Assembly (NCBI GenBank): GCA_949987565.1
Contig: OX465110.1
Span: 7,068,518 to 7,132,517 of the forward strand
Reading direction: 5' to 3'
DNA: 64,000 nt
Source: Luidia sarsii
Lineage: Eukaryota; Echinodermata; Asteroidea; Paxillosida; Luidiidae
Below the pieces are notes generated by a model. That model worked only from the letters and a program-made list of their open reading frames with translations, ran no database searches and was not told the DNA's origin. Below, piece by piece: positions 52,301-61,925 of the stretch; position 1 is the first letter of the stretch, and every line of letters begins with the position of its first letter. The translations under genes and the position numbers were made by a program.

Positions 52301-54263
52301 ACAGGCCTTGAATTGAACGACGGCCACGACGGCCAGTGCCGTCGTTGCCCTCTTTACTGGCCGAGGTGCCCCGCAAAAATCCCCGTCTTCACGGCCACTT
52401 TGGCCGTGCCCTATTTTTACCTTGGCCGTCGTGCCCTTTTTTTGCATTGGTAAGCATATTTACAGTTGTTTTTAGACTACATGTATTTTATTTGGATTAT
52501 CGGGGAGCGATGTCAACTCGATAAGACAGAGAAGTCAAAATAATGCGCGATCGTGTCGACAACAGCCGCATTAATGTGTAACCATGCATCGGAAATAAAT
52601 AGTCGGCACCCTCAACACAAGAACGTGTGACCAACATAGAAGACGTCTAGTTTTCTGACTTTGGAGATTTGGTGCGCCAAAAGAGGGCGCCCTTTATCTC
52701 TTCATTTGCCAGAATGTGGAGGTTTATCCTCAATGCAAATGTACACGCGCCGTTCCAAGAGGTCTGGCCGCTGGCCGCGTTGGACAGTGACCGCAATATT
52801 GTAACTTGCAATGTCGATGGGGACTTTGAAAGGTGACAAAAGACCCTTTTATAGAGGTGGCCGAATAAGCAGGTTTCACTGTATGCATAGTACATGTATA
52901 TAGCAGGGCATGCAAAAATGATAACTTTGTACAATTTATTTCCATTTGGCCTCTGTGCCCTTTCCCAATTTTGTTTTTTGGCCTTGGTGCCCTACCCACT
53001 GGCCTTGGTGCCCCCGAAAATTTTGCATCATTCAAGGCCAAAGTGGCCTTGCCCTAAAAATTACCAAATTCAAGGCCTGTCCCTACCCTTCCCCTTGCCC
53101 TTCCCTTTGATCTCTCCCTACCAGCTTCACTCTTTGTCCTTTGTTTCTCATCCGTGTCCTATTCACTCTCTCCCCCCTTCCTTCGTGTACATATATCTGT
53201 TTTGTCCTTGTCACTCTGCCTTTTAGAAAGGTCCTGCTAGGATCGAAACGTCAGGCCCACTGAATTTTAAGATTTAATGTACAATGAATTTACATTTACT
53301 ATTTCTTACACTACAGAACAGTGCGAAAACCATGACAATTGTTTGCCTTTTTTTACTTTCTCAGCCTACCATTTGAGCTAAAACCTTGGCAGGATTTTTT
53401 CCCCCGAATGTTTAATGGTTTAATGTGGCAATCTTTTGACCTTTACCAATGTTGTATAGGGCCTTTAAGCAGCTCTATGAACTTGGCCCCTGGTTTGTAA
53501 GATCTATGAGAATAAATAAGACTTAAGGCTTTGCATGGTGGGTGAATCAATATAGGAAAGTTTGCGGTGACACCATGTATCAGGTCTCTTAAAGGAAGAA
53601 GTTTGGTTCTGAAAAGAACCTGAGTGGTAACTCAGAGTTACCTGATACATGGTGTCACCGCAAACCTTCCTATATAAGATCTATGAGAGGAAAGCACTGA
53701 TGAGGGGCTTACCTTGGAGTCGCAGGGCAGCAGCTTCTTCCAGGGAGTCAAGTTCTCGGTGCACACATTCTCTCTGGGCAGGGTGGCGTAACGCATATAG
53801 CCTGTCCTCTTGGCATACGAGTCTGGAGAGAAATGAAAGAGGGAACAAATGCAGGAGCCCTCTCCCAAAAAAATCCGGCTTGGGCTCCGGCTTTGCCACT
53901 GTTCTCCAAAAGCTGAAAAACACAGGTTGGGAGTTTTGGAATGCTTTTCCCAAAACCTCAAATAAGGCTTTTTTTCTGGCTTTGTTCCTGTCATCCAAAG
54001 GCTGGAAAATCACAGGTTTGGGGTTCTTGAATCCTTTTCCTGAAAACCAAGCATTAAGGTCAGGCTTTGTTGTTGCTATCCAAAAGCTGGAAACAAAGGT
54101 TTGGGGTTCCTTTGTTGAAGTTGAAGCTCAGGTTTATCAATTTTTTTCTCTCTTTATTTTTCATTTTCAAAACAGTGTACCGTAATCTTTGAAACTGAAG
54201 TCAAAGGTCTGGCGCTATCATGCCTGTTACTTAGATGAGAGAGACGGGGGACAAAGCCACGGC

Positions 54264-54294
<31 letters not shown>

Positions 54295-54328
54295 AGAGCC
54301 AGAGCGAGAGCCTGAGCCTGAGCCTGAG

Positions 54329-54359
<31 letters not shown>

Positions 54360-54364
54360 CTGAG

Positions 54365-54437
<73 letters not shown>

Positions 54438-54478
54438 CTGAGCCAGAGCCTGAGCCAGAGCCTGTGCCTGAGCCTGAG

Positions 54479-54521
<43 letters not shown>

Positions 54522-54562
54522 CTGAGCCTGGGCCAGAGCCAGAGCCTGAGCCTGAGCCTGTA

Positions 54563-54623
<61 letters not shown>

Positions 54624-56172
54624 CTGAGCCTAAGGCAGAGCCTGAGCCTGTGCCTGAGCCAGAGCCTGGGTTTGTGGAAGAGGGGCACCAGGGGAGAGGT
54701 CTACTGTGGAAAGCCAGACTGCCCACTTACCTGTGGCTAGTCCAGAGGGCTTGAAGGACAGCTTGGGCTTGACCGTGTTGGTGTCGTCGATGAAGTTGAG
54801 CGAGGCGCAGAAGAGTCCCGACAGAGCGTTGATCAGCCCCTTCCAAGACTCATCCACACTGGCAGATACACACACACAAACACACACACACTGATGTTTG
54901 CATCTTTGTGGCGACATTGCTTTGTTATTGTGCACTATACAACTGAGTGAGAAAAGATGTTTTAAAAAATGCTCCCATTTCAAACACATTCACTTTCCTG
55001 GGTAGAAATTTGGACCGTATTGTGTGGACACAATAATTGCAGTTCATAGTGGGATTTGAATCACGATTAAGACTCCAAGGTCAAGTTCAGGCACATGATT
55101 ATATCATGAACATTACTGAAGAAGAATTATTAGCTGTTTTTCAAATCCTATCTCTGTAGTCTGTATACCTTCTAAATGGCATACAGGCAAAAACCCTGTG
55201 CTGCTACTCACTTTGGGGTGGAGGGCCGGAACCAGACCCAGAGCTGTGCCCCGGGAGGTGACCAGGCTATCGGGTAGCCCCACTTCTCAGCGTGCCACTG
55301 GCCCTGCGTCAGGGACAGGTGAAGCTCCTGGACCGAGTACTTGCTGACCACCTGCCCCAGGCTCTTGGGGAAGAGGTTGTAGTGAGACACTGGGAAGGAG
55401 GGAGGGGAGGGGGGAGGGTGAGAGAGCAGAGAGGAATGTCCGAGCAAGGATTAGAACAGAAGCTTACTGCATCATAGCGGAAAGATGATTGTATCAGACA
55501 ATGATAACTTTCTACATAATAACACTGAACACACAACCGCTACACGCAAATCGATGACGTTCTGACAAGTTCGGGTGCGCAGTGTGGGCTCAATGCGTGC
55601 ATGTTCGTGCACACACTCACAGACCCACTGCGCTCCCGAACCTGTCAGAATGTCATCAATTTGCGTGAGCGGTTGCATGACCAGTATTGGAATCTGTGAT
55701 TCTCACTGAATCCTCAATGGGCATGTGGGACGGTTTCACGGGTATTTTGGGGTTTGTTTTTTTCAAAGTCCATGTTCAAGCGCAGAATTACCCGTTGTAC
55801 TTGGACTCTACAGTCACCCGACCCTCAAAATTTTAAAATTCAATAAAAAAACCGTCTGGCGTACAATGTAACTAGACATGATTGATGTATGTAGTAATAA
55901 AGTAAAGACTAAGTAAAGCAAAGTAAAGCAAGACTTGGAGTTAGAGCACCACGGTAGCACAGTCTAGCACATGACATACTTCCATCTTCAAAGCTCACGT
56001 TCCAGGTCGTGGTGAACTGGAAATGCGAGTAGACGTGGCCACTCCGCAGAGGTCTGACGAACAGCTCCTCCCGGAAGTCGTCTTCGCCCAGCGCTCCCGA
56101 GAAGCCGACACAAACGGCCAGCAAAACCGCACCGCGGACCGCAGCAGCGCGGCCATTCATGCGAGCCGCCAT
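46024..56172 (-). CDS. PIGT: PIGT, GPI transamidase subunit (whole gene, 9 exons)
   Basis: PIG-T is the ER-membrane subunit that stabilises the GPI transamidase complex (PIGK, GPAA1, PIGS, PIGU), which attaches GPI anchors to proteins. Nine exons join in frame to 1725 nt, about 574 aa, almost the human length (578). A signal peptide ([20 protein letters not shown], then CVGFSGALG) precedes [12 protein letters not shown]. The luminal domain includes [34 protein letters not shown] and [14 protein letters not shown], whose Cys corresponds to the one disulphide-bonded to PIGK in human. A single C-terminal membrane segment ([16 protein letters not shown]) follows LYTEPLL and PDFSMPYN. Between exons 8 and 9 the chain is about 20-25 residues shorter than human, so a small exon may be missing. 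Every junction is consistent in phase. Confidence 0.97.
47320..47815. repeat. GGAGGA purine tract
   Basis: In PIGT intron 8, starting about 10-30 nt after the exon 8 donor; pyrimidine-rich on the transcript. Confidence 0.92.
47826..47970 (-). CDS. PIGT: PIGT exon 8
   Basis: The exon encodes [20 protein letters not shown] and [20 protein letters not shown]. FxxAxLKWTEYxPDxNxGF is diagnostic of PIG-T. It enters in phase 1 (ACACCAG) and leaves in phase 2 (GTCAGG). Confidence 0.95.
48314..48514 (-). CDS. PIGT: PIGT exon 7
   Basis: The exon encodes [39 protein letters not shown] and [10 protein letters not shown]. HAxRFxSGYG and DTVPWYLRLYVHTL are PIG-T hallmarks. It enters in phase 1 (CTTACAG) and leaves in phase 1 (GTGAGC). 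Confidence 0.95.
48700..48915. repeat. 28-29-bp minisatellite (AAGGTTTGTATGGTGGAAGT)
   Basis: About seven units grown out of the retroelement end sequence at 48580-48700, in PIGT intron 6. Confidence 0.85.
49380..49524 (-). CDS. PIGT: PIGT exon 6
   Basis: The exon encodes [20 protein letters not shown] and [14 protein letters not shown], matching the TRKTYAIYDL ... LNIQLKW region of human PIG-T. It enters in phase 0 (TATCAAG) and leaves in phase 1 (GTGAGT). Confidence 0.92.
50314..50586 (-). CDS. PIGT: PIGT exon 5
   Basis: The exon encodes [48 protein letters not shown] and [11 protein letters not shown]. The end matches the PIG-T motif CPLAxxSRVYVDIT. Both ends are phase 0. The acceptor is CACAAG and the donor GTCAGC. 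Confidence 0.94.
50690..51115. repeat. CCTCAATCCTCC dispersed tandem repeat
   Basis: Irregular repetition of CCTCAATCCTCCACAATCCT separated by unique spacers, in PIGT intron 4. Confidence 0.75.
51512..52159 (+). pseudogene. Penelope-like RT C-terminus with GIY-YIG-type endonuclease domain
   Basis: 215 codons remain open: [33 protein letters not shown] (the conserved end of the RT), then [20 protein letters not shown] and RIYGHRSTI (GIY-YIG type) and [15 protein letters not shown]. The usual VGET reads ADET, and the RT catalytic part is missing, so it is a dead remnant. Confidence 0.82.
52302..53079. mobile_element. 778-bp non-autonomous DNA element nested in the Penelope-like tail
   Basis: A perfect 13-bp terminal inverted repeat (CAGGCCTTGAATT at 52302-52314, its complement at 53067-53079) is flanked by a TCCCTA direct repeat (52296-52301 and 53080-53085). 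Subterminal repeats of GGCCGTCGTGCCC and GGCCTTGGTGCCC lie on both sides. No transposase frame. Confidence 0.82.
53283..53467 (+). mobile_element. MITE family C fragment
   Basis: Matches the second half of 45037-45411 and ends CCAATGTTGTATAGGGCCTT before TAA. Confidence 0.6.
53713..53822 (-). CDS. PIGT: PIGT exon 4: Cys that bonds PIGK
   Basis: The exon encodes [20 protein letters not shown] and KKLLPCDSK. The first Cys corresponds by motif to human Cys182, which forms the disulphide with PIGK. It enters in phase 1 (CTCTCCAG) and leaves in phase 0 (GTAAGC). Confidence 0.96.
54262..54672. repeat. (GAGCCA)n microsatellite
   Basis: Hexamer array with GAGCCT variants in PIGT intron 3. All six frames look open across it only because of the hexamer. 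Confidence 0.95.
54731..54858 (-). CDS. PIGT: PIGT exon 3
   Basis: The exon encodes [20 protein letters not shown] and [20 protein letters not shown]. It enters in phase 2 (CTGCCAG) and leaves in phase 1 at GTAAGT. A (GAGCCA)n array lies about 60 nt downstream in the intron. Confidence 0.96.
55212..55389 (-). CDS. PIGT: PIGT exon 2
   Basis: The exon encodes [31 protein letters not shown] and [10 protein letters not shown], strongly conserved PIG-T sequence. It enters in phase 1 (TTCCCAG) and leaves in phase 2 (GTGAGT). Confidence 0.96.
55540..55860. mobile_element. Relative of the 330-1063 foldback element
   Basis: Shares GTGGGACGGTTTCACGGGT and GTGATTCTCACT with that element and has its own inverted pair around GCAGTGTGGGCTC / GACCCACTGCGC. 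Decayed ends. Confidence 0.55.
55980..56172 (-). CDS. PIGT: PIGT exon 1: signal peptide and N-terminus
   Basis: ATG at 56172-56170 (context ACCAACATGG) begins MAARMNGR. An in-frame GTG-led extension upstream encodes only Lys-rich sequence and is not needed. A hydrophobic signal peptide is followed by [20 protein letters not shown]. The donor GTATGT leaves one base. Confidence 0.95.
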
Positions 56173-56460
56173 GTTGGTTTTCTTCTTTTTTTTCGACACT
56201 ATGAGGGCGCTATAACATTTTTGCGGTCTCGGCGATCGGGGAAAAAAAAGAAAAAGAAGAGAGACTGATCGGGCACATGTGTAAGATGGCGTCCGCCGGG
56301 AGTCCTTTGTTGTAGGATTTTTTCTCCCTTTTTTTGCCCCCTGGAAGAGCCAGCCTATCCCGTGCTGATGTCAGAATGATCGCGAGGAAGATACCAGCTC
56401 TGATGCCGGTCGGGAGAGTCAAGCTCTGAGCGCGATCTGCTCCGAGAAAGGTTAGTTTGG
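56173..56460. promoter_or_regulatory. Probable PIGT promoter, possibly bidirectional
   Basis: CpG-containing sequence immediately upstream of the PIGT ATG. YY1-like words occur at the ATG itself (AACATGGCGGC on the minus strand) and at 56283-56291 on the plus strand (AAGATGGCG). A plus-strand donor-like GAAAG|GTTAGT occurs near 56448. TATA-less. Confidence 0.4.
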
Positions 56461-56744
56461 ATTTTTTTTTTTTTTTTTTACGATCATCCATTTTTAAAGG
56501 CTTAAAGCGCTCTTCTTGTTGTGGGCTCGGGCTGGCCGTAGCGCGAGTGGCTACGGGTTTTGTGTGTGTGTGTGCATGGTGTGTGTTTTGATTTATTTTT
56601 AATTTTTTTTAACAAGTACTCTAGAAAGGCTTGCTGTGGAACGTGCCCGTATGCCGCGGTCCCGTGTTTGTCTGGCGTACACGGCAAGACTGGCCGGCCG
56701 CCGGAGTCACGGTCGACCGCAGTTAATTGACCGCCGCTTGAACT

Positions 56745-58035
56745 CTCTCATCTCTCTCACTCTCCCTCTCTCCTGAGTCCTTCCCTCCCATCTCCCCCTC
56801 CCATCTCCCCCTCCCCTCCCCACCTCCCTTCCCTCTCCCCTCCCCACCTCCCTTCCCTCTCCCCACCTCCCTTCCCTCTCCCCACCTCCCTTCCCTCTCC
56901 CCTCCCCACCTCCCTTCCCTCTCCCCTCCCCACCTCCCTTCCCTCTCCCCTCCCCACCTCCCTTCCCTCTCCCCTCCCCTCCCCTCCCTCTCCCCTCCCT
57001 CTCCCCTCCCTCTCCCCTCCCTCTCCCCTCCCTCTCCCCTCCCTCTCCCCTCCCTCTCCCCTCCCCTCCCCTCCCTCCCTCTCCCCTCCCTCCCTCCCTC
57101 TCCCCTCCCCTCCCCTCCCTCCCTCCCTCTCCCCTCCCCTCCCCTCCCCTCCCCTCCCCTCCCCTCCCTCTCCCCTTCCCACCTCCCTTCCCTCTCCCTT
57201 CCCTCCTCCCTTCCCTCTCCCCTTCCCTCCCCCTCTCCTCTCCCCCTCCCCCTCTCCTCTGCCCCTTCCCCTATTCTCTCCTCTCCCCTCCCCTCCCCTC
57301 CCCTCCCCTCCCCTCCCCTCCCCTCCCCTCCCCTCCCCTCCCCTCCCCTCCCCTCCCCTCCCCTCCCCTCCCCTCCCCTCCCCTCCCCTCCCCTCCCCTC
57401 CCCTCCCCTCCCCTCCCCTCCCCTCCCCTCCCCTCCCCTCCCCTCCCCTCCCTCTTCCCTCCCCTCCCCTCCCCTCCCCTCCCTCTTCCCTCTCCTCCCC
57501 TCCCCTCCCCCTCCCTCTCCCCTCCCCTCCCCTCCCCTCCCCTCCCCTCCCCTCCCCTCCCCTCCCCTCCCCTCCCCTCCCCTCCCCTCCCCTCCCCTCC
57601 CCTCCCCTCCCCTCCCCTCCCCTCCCCTCCCCTCCCCTCCCCTCCCCTCCCCTCCCCTCCCCTCCCCTCCCCTCCCCTCCCCTCCCCTCCCCTCCCCTCC
57701 CCTCCCCTCCCCTCCCCTCCCCTTCCCCCTCCCTCCCCTCCCCTCCCCTCCCCTCCCCTCCCCTTCCCCCTCCCCTCCCCTTCCCCCTCCCCTCCCCTCC
57801 CCTCCCCTCCCCTTCCCCTTCCCCTCCCCTCCCCTCCCCTTCCCCCTCCCTCCCCTCCCCTCCCTCTCCCCTCCCTCCCTCTCCTCTCCCCTCCCCTCCC
57901 TCCCCTCCCCTCCCCTCCCCTCCGCTCCCCCTCTCCCTTTCCTCCCCTCCCCTCCCCTCCCCCTCTCCCTCTCCTCCCCTCCCCTCCCCCCTCCCCTCCC
58001 CCCCTCCCCTCCCCTCCCCTCCCCTCCCCTGTATT
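56745..58035. repeat. (CCCCT)n pentamer tract
   Basis: About 1.3 kb of almost pure pyrimidine, most regular at 57280-57720. The complementary strand is (AGGGG)n, able to form G-quadruplex or triplex structures. Begins about 570 bp upstream of the PIGT ATG. Confidence 0.95.
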
Positions 58036-58301
58036 GGAAAAAACACTGTGTAGCCCTATGCACAGAAGTATTCCATAGTCTCAAGGAAGCAGCAAGACTT
58101 TTCACTCGTCTCTCCTAAGTCATATTTGGATTTACCGGTATCTTAACTGACCTACATGTGTACATGTAGCAAATACTTTGTAAATGGTCTTGCCTGATTA
58201 ATTTTAATTACCAGTACCCTGTATTATTTGTGACCAATTCATATCTGATGATAAAGTAACAAGTCCCTTTCAGAGTTTGGAGGAAAACATAACACTTCGT
58301 C

Positions 58302-58365
58302 ACTAGCACTTAGCAGTAGCACTTAGCAGTAGCACTTAGCAGTAGCACTTAGCAGTAGCACTAAC
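58302..58365. repeat. 13-bp tandem repeat (AGCACTTAGCAGT)
   Basis: About five perfect units. Confidence 0.9.
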
Positions 58366-61060
58366 ATGTTTCCAAGACATTAAGCTTAGTGAGTACAGAA
58401 CTTGTCTTTAGCATCATGGTGAAATTTGGTATAAAATTACAGCTGTACAGTTTGCACTAAATTGGGTATGATGATTAAAAGTTAAGGATTTATCTATTAC
58501 CGATTGTTGAATATTTACGTGACAACCGCTGTTTATTGAATCCTAATCTTACAAGTTCCTCGCTGATGTTAGATTGGCTGATTTGAGACTTTGACATTTT
58601 CAAACTTGAGAAAACCTTTCCATTTGGAAAATGTGGTTTGGGGTCACTCTGAGAAGGTACATGTATACATACGGTACAAGGTACATGTACAGTGTACATT
58701 GTGTACATCATGTACACATTCACAAAGTCCATACTGACTTTAACGCACTCTTATCAACCACCATTCATTTAGCACAAGGAACAATCTTCTTTGACTAGAT
58801 CCTACAGATCTGAAAAGGTAACATTTACCAATTGATGTGTACCTTACATGTATAACAACTGACTGACATTTTACTGTAGTACAGTCGTGTACTACAGTAC
58901 CAGTACCAGTACAGTACATGTACATGTATGCCCCCTACTATATCAATTTGTCAATTTTTGAAGATGAAAAATGAAAATAAATTGATACTTTTGTAAAAAA
59001 CACACACAGTAGGTTGGATGGTAATACGTGTACATCTAACTTTCTTGCATTTTCTCCAGACTCTACTTTGATGTACTGTACATGTACATGTACATGTACA
59101 CAATTACATGTACATGTACATGAGTGTTACTACAGTCAGTACAGTGTGTATGTATTAATTACAGCACAACATACTGTACATGCTCCATGGTACATGTAAC
59201 CATTGAGGAATATGTGTGTGTAGCACAGCGCAACACAAAACAACACAATACAAGTTACAACGCAACACATTACAACACAGCACAGCACAGCACAGCACAG
59301 CACAACAGCACAATAGAACACAGCACAGCACAACACAACACAGCACAACATGTGTACAAGTAGCATTTAACACAGCACAGCACAGCACAACACATACTGG
59401 GTACATAACACAACATACACCTGTACAGGTACATTACAACACAGCACAACACAACACAGCACAGCATTTAAGAGTTAACACAACACAGTACAGCACAACA
59501 CAGCCCGACCCAACAAAACACCACATGCACAACAACACAACACAACACAATGCACAAGGCAGTGTGTCACAGCACTGCACCACATGGCAAGCCAATACAA
59601 CACAAGTACATGTATTTAAATTATAGCACTTTGAGCATCGTATTAGTCTGTCACATAGGCAGTATCTACATGTATACATGGTGTATATGGACATGTACAT
59701 GTACATGTACATCGTTTAATAACAGCCAATCATTATTTATACATGTACCTTGTATAATGTAGCACTCATTATCCTAGGGTAGTACTGTTGCAGTGCCTCG
59801 CAAAGAAGTCCAACCAATTCTGAATTGTGAGGGTGAAACGGACACGGCTTCGGTTTTTGAAAGATGGAAATTGGAGCCAGCTTGTCCTCCTACGATTGTA
59901 ATTAGACGACACCGGCCGCCCAAATCCCCTCTCAATGAAGAATTGGCTTTGACTGCTATATATTATAGGCCTATAGTCTGTGCTGTCAACTGAGCAGCCC
60001 AGCGATGGCTCCAATCCATGCAGAGAACTGACCAGACACTTGCAGGTCGAGGCAGCAGTTGCCTTTCTTTTTTTTCTTTTCTTTTTGCGGCAGGGAATGT
60101 GATTTTGCTACGGCCAAACTTTGCCACAATGAGAAAATTCAAAAATCGATTCGCGGAACGGATGTCAATTACCAGGTAGAAGTGTACGGTGCTGCTAAAT
60201 TTGCAATAAACCTGAGGTGGTTTTCCCAGAGCCATATGAAGCATCGTACCCTACGATGGATAACCCATCGTACTGTAAGTTGTGGTGAACTTTTGGTACA
60301 CCATAATAATGGTTTCTGTGCATCGCTCATCGTCTTGCGATTGATCGCAACTTAATTAAGATGAGTTGGCAAATAGACGTGATTATTTAGTGAAGTCCAC
60401 ATCGCAATTCAAATCCCACCGATAATCGCGTTTCCACACGTAACAAAAGTTTTAATCACAATTCAAATCACGACCCGAATAATCACGCTTTTTGTGGGTA
60501 CAATGGAAACGGCCCTTAGAATCATTCCCCTACGCATTGTTTAGGCAATCTGGATTCCGGAGATTCTGTTTTAAAAGTGCGACAACAATTGGAGGGCCTT
60601 GTATTTCGATCCTGAAGGGACCTTGTATCAAAGGTCAAATCCTGAAATCCTGCTATATACATGTAGGCCTATACATGTAGTACGTACCCAGTATGTACCC
60701 GTACTGATGCCCGTACATGTATCGATACTACAGTACACTGTAGCAGGCCTCCAAAGTGAATGAAATGTGTACAGGTGTTGACCACATGTGTCTTGGCTCG
60801 GATCCAGTTACACAGGCCTGCTTGCTTTTCAATTCAATGAAGCCAAACCTTCTTGTCTCGCCTCTCCCCAAGTGGCCCTGCTCAAAACAACAACGAGTTC
60901 CGCTTGAATTCCGCGATTCCACTCTCAAGCAAATAATAGTCCCCTACCATGGAAATCAATCATTCCCCCAGGCTCAACTTTATTGGTGCCCACAGTGGCC
61001 AGTTAAGGCCACCAGTCCACTACAATGGGAATGTACAATGTACCGGTACATGTACATTGT
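58366..61060. other. Repeat-rich intergenic DNA
   Basis: Contains TACATG runs, the ACAGC/ACAAC array at 59215-59610 and a family D fragment near 60230-60400. No gene recognised. Confidence 0.45.
59215..59610. repeat. ACAGC/ACAAC pentamer microsatellite
   Basis: Alternating CACAGCACAACACAACAC-type units. Confidence 0.92.
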
Positions 61061-61745
61061 ACAGGCCACCTGAAATATTCAGGGCAAAGTTCTAAGAGAT
61101 CTTAGGCCAACATACATGTATGTACACACTGTATGTATTCTGGACTTTTGGTACAATGTATAAAGAGCTACATGTACAGTGTACATATATACATATGTAT
61201 GTATTTGGCCACCTTGAATATTCAAAGCCACCAAAAAGATCCATTGGCCCACCTGAAATATGCAGGGACACCGAAAGATCCGTTTGGCCTCCTGAAATAT
61301 TCAGGGCCACCAGAAATAATATTCAGTATCTACATGTACATGTATGTGACCACTTTAAATAGTCAAGGCCACTAAAAGTTCCATTTGGCCATCAGAAATA
61401 CTCAGGGTCACCAGATCCATTTTGGTATCTGAAATATTGAGGGCCACCAAAAAATCCATTTGGCCACCAGAAATATTCAAGGCCACCAAAAGACCCATTG
61501 GGCCATCAGAAATATTCAGGGCCACCTTAAGTATCATTTGGCCCCTTGAAATATTCTAGGCCAGGGCCACCATAATGTGGCCACCTGAAATACTCAGGGC
61601 CACCAAAAAATCAATTTGGCCGCCATAAATATTCAGGGACACCATAACAGTATAAGATCCATTTGGCCACCCGAAATATTCAGGCCCACCCGAAATAGTA
61701 TTCAGGGCCACTCTAAGATCTACATGTAGTTGGCCACCTGAAATA
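61060..61745. repeat. 37-38-bp minisatellite (GGCCACCTGAAATATTCAGG)
   Basis: Degenerate units with core CCATTTGGCCACC and GAAATATTCAGGGCCACC, about 15 copies. Confidence 0.85.
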
Positions 61746-61853
61746 TTCAGCGCTCGTGTCTCCAGCTGATTTGCATGTATTCTGTTTTCTTGTCCCGTTC
61801 CAACTGTAGGTGAGAGCGTTGGACATGGTATGATATGACCGAGTGATTTGCAG

Positions 61854-61925
61854 ATGCCAGAGGAATTAAAAAAAACTATGAGTACGGCACGACGTCCGAA
61901 ACGGAAACGGATCCAGAAGAAATTG
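61854..61925 (+). CDS. Candidate exon of an unidentified plus-strand gene
   Basis: A 72-nt open segment lies between GATTTGCAG and a strong donor (TTG|GTAAGT). Read in phase 2 it gives NYEYGTTSETETDPEEI, an acidic protein-like sequence. Read from its first ATG it gives MPEELKKTMSTARRPKRKRI. I cannot identify it, and no partner exon was recognised in the remaining 2 kb. Confidence 0.22.

Larger units (their letters stand above)
51270..53275 (+). mobile_element. Penelope-like element, 5'-truncated with inverted tail
   Basis: An inverted copy of the 3' tail (51270-51511) is joined directly to a truncated coding segment (51512-52159), followed by the normal 3' tail ending CTAGGATCGAAACGTCAGGC (to about 53275). 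The tail is interrupted by another element (52302-53079). Inverted-tail arrangements are common among Penelope-like insertions. Confidence 0.82.

Noticed and set aside
54154..54740. Repeats resembling Pro-Glu, Ser-Gln or Gly-Ser proteins
   Set aside because: The (GAGCCA)n hexamer is open in all frames and lies in a PIGT intron.
56286..56315. Short plus-strand frame starting ATGGCGTCC as the first exon of a divergent gene
   Set aside because: It ends in a stop after about nine codons. It may only mark a YY1-like site or an untranslated divergent exon.
56723..58105. Gly/Glu/Arg-rich frame of 460 codons
   Set aside because: The (CCCCT)n tract read on the minus strand; no stop codon can occur in it.
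59124..59712. Cys/Val/Leu- and Thr/Gln/His-rich frames
   Set aside because: Products of the ACAGC/ACAAC microsatellite.
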